A stretch of DNA of 64,000 bases from Sphingobacterium yanglingense (GTDB lineage Bacteria; Bacteroidota; Bacteroidia; Sphingobacteriales; Sphingobacteriaceae): assembly GCF_004363245.1 (NCBI RefSeq), contig NZ_SNYV01000013.1, positions 22,881 through 86,880 of the forward strand, given 5' to 3'. Below, piece after piece: positions 63,401 to 64,000 of the stretch. The position numbers were made by a program, and so were the translations under genes. The stretch's first letter is position 1, and every line of letters begins with the position of its first letter. The notes under the pieces were generated by a model. It saw nothing but the letters and a program-made list of their open reading frames with translations. It did no database searches and was not told the origin of the DNA.

Positions 63401-64000
63401 TGGCTCCATACGAGCAAATGAAGGTAGAGGTTACAACAGATGCGACTACAACTATAGCAAAATGGGAAGTTAATGAGAGTGGTACTTGGAATGAGTATAC
63501 CGTAGCTGGTACGGACAAGACAGCATTTACATATGCTGTGCCATTAAAACCGGCTGGTTCTCAAGTCAAATTCAGAGCTTTACTAACTTCTGATAAAGGA
63601 TGTGATGCCTATACAGGTGAAATTGTATTAAATATCAAAGCCCAAGAGGTTGACTATGATAAATCGAAACTTGTAGTTAAAAAAGGTACAGCCGTTGCAG
63701 ATGGTTCGGATATGAATACGGTCGAAGCGCAGATACGCGATAAGTTTGACATGCCTATTGCGGGTATCACGGTAGCGTATACCGTTTCAGGTTTGACAGG
63801 CGTTCAGACATCTACATTAATTGGTACTTCAGATGCTAATGGCCAGTTCGAATTGACATTGACCAGTGAGAAGATCGGTACAGCTAGTATCACAGCTACT
63901 GCTGGTGGTAGAGCGATCACGGTAGGAAGCCCTGCATTGGTTACGTTTGTTGCCGGTGCTATTGATTTCAGCCTATCTAATATTGAGGTTATTGATAATA
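54493..64000 (+). CDS. Giant secreted adhesin-like repeat protein (incomplete at the window edge)
   Basis: Open from ATG 54493 to the window end: at least 3,169 residues without a stop. In-frame ATGs at 54433 and 54436 are alternative starts, but 54493 gives a cleaner signal peptide (LSFLFMLVTYCSLLLMPGWA). Order of parts: residues about 75-1515, four tandem Gly/Leu-rich units of about 360 residues; about 1517-2056, four DUF11 repeats (G-G-E-x-V-E-Y-T-I-x-x-x-N-T-G); about 2057-2530, four or five Ig-like repeats (ICEGDNTTLTAAL, FKWYSD, YFVTV); about 2530-2870, two more units like the second half of the first repeat; then an Ig-like domain; and from about 3053 a Big_1/invasin-like domain (VEAQIRDKFDMPIAGITVAY). 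Probably a T9SS-exported surface adhesin or biofilm protein; the C-terminus that would show the sorting signal is missing. Confidence 0.88.
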   Translation, partial: MKNASQAPGLLRSRSLSFLFMLVTYCSLLLMPGWARGQTKILANEVTYTSPNTAKDLLENVPLVTKTKKTVEEPNNALTDDDSYARLIGSPGLLLGLGSFEGVIELKFPSTLPANTWSYVRIQGDGDLFKALLGGSLGNVLGVVLNAVLIGGQEMEFDARLGANSVLKRSSTQGFGTDNVKLLIDADGSYVLAMRPASGYDRIRITNKTGSLLGLGTVKTLDVYNAFYYEDNNKDCGRPFFTSFDGTSTGLTLDVLPIDNGTIKYAIDTDPNTFTTLKASSVLGLSVAGSISQNFYFPTATDETSTANIKLALGSGGLLDLKVLSGIDVIFKNNGQTVATKSLSSGLLAGTNLLGLLQNGQPVTLTFGLGAKFDQIEIRSSALVGLSLAAPDIKIYDVQRYDGVTCVNPNIVTPTPTSPMLSQKNCAVGLIAHQHANFPTNTIDGNNDTYTTLEASSGIAVGVGAYNGFVEMGFATPVAAGKTTYVRIDFDNEVLGGLLNGSVGGLLNGVVGNVLFGNHYFTIEGKSNGAVVYSRSSNDGLSSIGKVGAGGARIVQDKNGHYYIAITPDVEINSVRITENLGALVGLGTVKTMNVYHACHATGAEPCEQGFATFSESSGITLDLLGLGAAGVTEAQNAIDLGSDGKANLTTASKISVGAVGIAGTMMQHVQFHGLSTDRDHFRVKMKMQNNGVVTANVLGSIIVKAYDGEQEVYSQRLNERLIPGLDLLNLLSSGQMVNLPFAPGKSFDRVAVGIASLVDANIISVPLEIYSIERFSQACPDPELKWDPKTTPPFKTPACVDEVTSFENVNFPYEAITDNPSADTYATLTAGAGVAAGLGSYSSHIELKYSGIGAAAHEVSYIRVDTEGNLFKALLGGSLGNTLGNVLGSVALGNQYIVVQAKDAVGNPVGTAHSSVAGFNSEFVKLVKDKDGKFYLAVTAAGAYQSVRIEYHHTALVGAMGSSALKVYSMCRETEFDACEQATFTSWDGNGIALDIADLTKGGVANPEFALDGSNSSNYSTLNVGIVGVGASVSQKVYFKTKSDITDELRVRLQLANPGILNLDLFGNTKLIFYDGEQNVKEMTLASGLINNIDLLGLFNSGGVQSFTFAPGVAYNRVELRIETVVGVNTSAPIRLYGMSRITAGCPDPDFLSPNEVFKSPVCADGVELGNVRAVDDVTNAVDGDYNTYANMRSDAGAIFGIGNKESILELKYGAAVGANTTSYLRIGDDAGILESLLSGSIGEAVYGLLNNVALGDNYFVVRAKNGANKVLEGSSRNGFADANGLIKIVQDKAGRHYVAISPNLDYTSVEIKAFSESLIGVLANGYNLHVYGMCHETDFSGCQEGFSTSWDGSGLSVGITGVGSYGVKDAFKALNNNNNGDYSTLSLGNLSVAGHIQQNIQYTNTVAANTPFRLKMEVGTGTVNVSVFDGIRIVGYKDGVETYNEPLQTAVLGGVSLGTLFNNGGAHDVDFAMDQEVDEIALRLNSLVSATVGVPDVRLYYIVQDCNLPLFTAWKSFKVGNDANIKTVKGGEEVEYTIHVRNTGSVALNDYIVTDAIPANTTYVAGSGGTFANDVVTFTDIDVAAGATTTVSFKVTVNPDLTGVTKISNVALVKKDVADPGTETFPPSAADPNEPKTDGDKGTDIPVDQISSISTWKYAGASQAGTVVAFVSGGETIEYTIYIKNTGNQALTGVKVTEAVPTGTTLAAGSSITFPDLNIAVGATESVTFSVTVNNDLTGVNSISNVATVTVGGTPVQTTPADPMNPIVGPDPNKNPGDPTEVPVAKVGKVTTWKSFIIDGDPSIQTVQGGELVEYTIHIRNTGNTQLTNVKIADELQAGITYVSGGFFDGTRVTFGATGTTPININYGQTITRTFTVRVNADLSRINTISNIATVEGDGLTPTPTVQPDPNDPNEPGGAGTTDIPVVDNSQVTFTKVGANATGAKKIEEGQTLTYVLTVENTGNKDLTNVTVTDPLLAVPSYFTNQVKVNGVAQTVVGGTGVTHTIGGLSVGASATVTIQLTAVANLPDSDPVVNIATVTFTKEDNTTDTETATETVLSDCDPVSASNIDVTPVSSVICLDEQTTFTATLAVGSMPTGADFVWRRGSDNGPIVHKGDTYTVTPSTAGTHTYVVSIEGGRACFQTPGKTVSVTVSPRATADLVTARDIVACADGSINLKDSVYIDISLANRNPVIRFYEQAELLTELVSTTIPTVEGTHTYYVTVSADGLCENAPNTAATLVVTVNPRAVAADIAVAGTTICEGDNTTLTAALSSGKQINNPIFKWYSDAGLTTLVHTGASFTPSPALTVTTSYFVTVQGTGVCENLPAEAKEVAVTVTPRGKAGFITVNGPTEVCEGSKMLFQATLTQPTPQIINPVIRWYKDAALTELIYEGNTFESIADASRIGVNTLYVTVSGDNYCENAVGTAQNHVITVNEMAVVKLESKQTSFAISKGAVLDLWGVSGPTVSPATTTVKWYDQNNAEVDPANVENWLKNISFSAEGTYTLRVEASAGSCVSSTTITITVFDPDQCPPSVQRVYASSQSWSSVITGGVSKEEQAVDGNVKTYSTLTTGVGLLGIGTVWQNLNFGHKVPAGTPVTVKLGKEYSGLMLAGGITVVGYNDDGDIGAIRGVQGAILDLLNADNVVEFTFVPTEGGVAKPYTGVRVIQGALVSVAQNVRLYGAYYTKSGSVNCDPIDASTNRDILDLYHGVRTIGLGVASSLATVKDPWKAVDNNPNTFAEFWAGAGILNEGFITPVFKTRSTATDSLHITLAIPSQPVLSLSLLTNIKIQRYLGNTKVGDAIQPFDQNILGLRLLGLMGDGSQKAILTIPSDGLIYDRVDVAYGKFVSVGGDFVNVYDVALVPKIANVDDGSMSFEVCAADDLRIQMQDGCTTYELFDDKGNSLTTTDNLNFKLPTGVQPGTYTYYVQAKRYDCAVGPRQEITVKVNALPTTSSIKLNDVEQTAITLAPYEQMKVEVTTDATTTIAKWEVNESGTWNEYTVAGTDKTAFTYAVPLKPAGSQVKFRALLTSDKGCDAYTGEIVLNIKAQEVDYDKSKLVVKKGTAVADGSDMNTVEAQIRDKFDMPIAGITVAYTVSGLTGVQTSTLIGTSDANGQFELTLTSEKIGTASITATAGGRAITVGSPALVTFVAGAIDFSLSNIEVIDN
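54718..59010 (+). repeat. Four tandem about 360-residue Gly/Leu-rich coding repeats
   Basis: The landmark FKALLGGSLGN (or LGGLLNGSVGG, ESLLSGSIGE) occurs at about 54884, 55972, 57106 and 58197, a period of about 1.09-1.13 kb. Each unit has a first half (DxxTYAxLxxGxGxxxGLGSYxxxIELKY ... YVRI ... LFKALLGGSLGN) and a second half (F-x-S-x-D-G-x-G-I-x-L-D ... Y-S-T-L-x-x-G ... VRLYGM). Between halves runs a short Cys-containing segment (AC.E or FxxCEQ). Repeats are diverged at DNA level. Confidence 0.75.
59041..60660 (+). repeat. Four DUF11-type coding repeats
   Basis: The phrase G-G-E-x-x-E-Y-T-I-x-x-x-N-T-G recurs at about 59090, 59516 and 59925, and as EGQTLTYVLTVENTG at about 60340: a spacing of 410-425 bp. 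Each unit ends in S-N-x-A-x-V and a Pro/Asp-rich linker (DPNEP, ADPMNP, PDPNDPNEP). Confidence 0.8.

Noticed and set aside
56289..63518. Minus-strand open frames under the giant protein
   Set aside because: They lack starts with ribosome sites and have compositions expected of the complement of a Thr/Val/Gly-rich gene; the plus frame is uninterrupted.

Overview
The window looks like chromosomal DNA of a Bacteroidota bacterium of the Sphingobacteriaceae type, probably Sphingobacterium or a close relative. This rests on recalled family distributions, not on a search. Supporting signs are the many DUF5916, BBP2 and OMP_b-brl type outer-membrane proteins, a DUF1343/NamZ muramidase, a long-form SpeA, a Lys-rich cold-shock-domain protein, several -7 boxes of the Bacteroidota form TAnnTTTG with few Shine-Dalgarno sequences, and a T9SS-style giant surface protein. 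I see no rRNA, tRNA, CRISPR array, transposase or phage gene.

Layout. 1-6.4 kb is an accessory patch of exported proteins: the end of a beta-sandwich protein, a Tat-lipoprotein phosphoesterase, a small beta-barrel, a degenerate M23-like protein and an AXE1-type esterase. They are separated by intergenic repeats and by two decayed gene copies. 6.4-17.3 kb is housekeeping: speA, argS, a VapX/VapD-like pair whose vapD carries an in-frame amber codon, a Gfo/Idh/MocA oxidoreductase, a BaiN-type flavoprotein, and trpB / M3 peptidase / dicarboxylate-type symporter on the minus strand. 17.5-19.8 kb is a nitric-oxide detoxification locus: cupin, Rrf2/NsrR-like regulator and hmp, with three copies of one near-palindrome. 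19.8-33 kb carries a dehydrogenase / glutaminyl cyclase / Nnr operon, a GNAT protein, DUF5916, a PLP decarboxylase, an MFS transporter, the CSD protein, NamZ and photolyase. 33-37 kb is a Leloir operon, galT-galK-Na+/sugar symporter. 37-42.9 kb has DUF389, nhaA, a DUF417 (RclC-like) gene with AraC and TetR regulators, and two small membrane proteins under a long TetR-type palindrome.

43-54 kb is a complete, unusually regulated Kdp K+ uptake locus. It contains a sigma-54 (NtrC-type) response regulator in place of OmpR-type KdpE, a 30-residue membrane peptide, two paralogous soluble proteins of unknown function, kdpF, a tiny CxCxCH leader peptide overlapping the kdpA start, kdpA-B-C, a BBP2 porin, a kinase-less KdpD and a separate HAMP-PAS histidine kinase. 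Several junctions are stop/start overlaps. From 54.5 kb to the window edge runs one open frame of at least 3,169 codons: a giant secreted adhesin-like protein with four Gly/Leu-rich tandem repeats of about 360 residues, four DUF11 repeats, Ig-like repeats and a Big_1-like domain. A perfect 56-bp palindrome lies upstream.

The strongest leads are the Kdp accessory proteins with the CxCxCH coupled leader, the Gly/Leu-rich repeat of the giant protein, the amber-interrupted vapD, the candidate NsrR operators, the 56-bp palindrome, and the paired gene remnants at 3.2 and 4.9 kb. Family names come from motif recognition and memory; no database was consulted.
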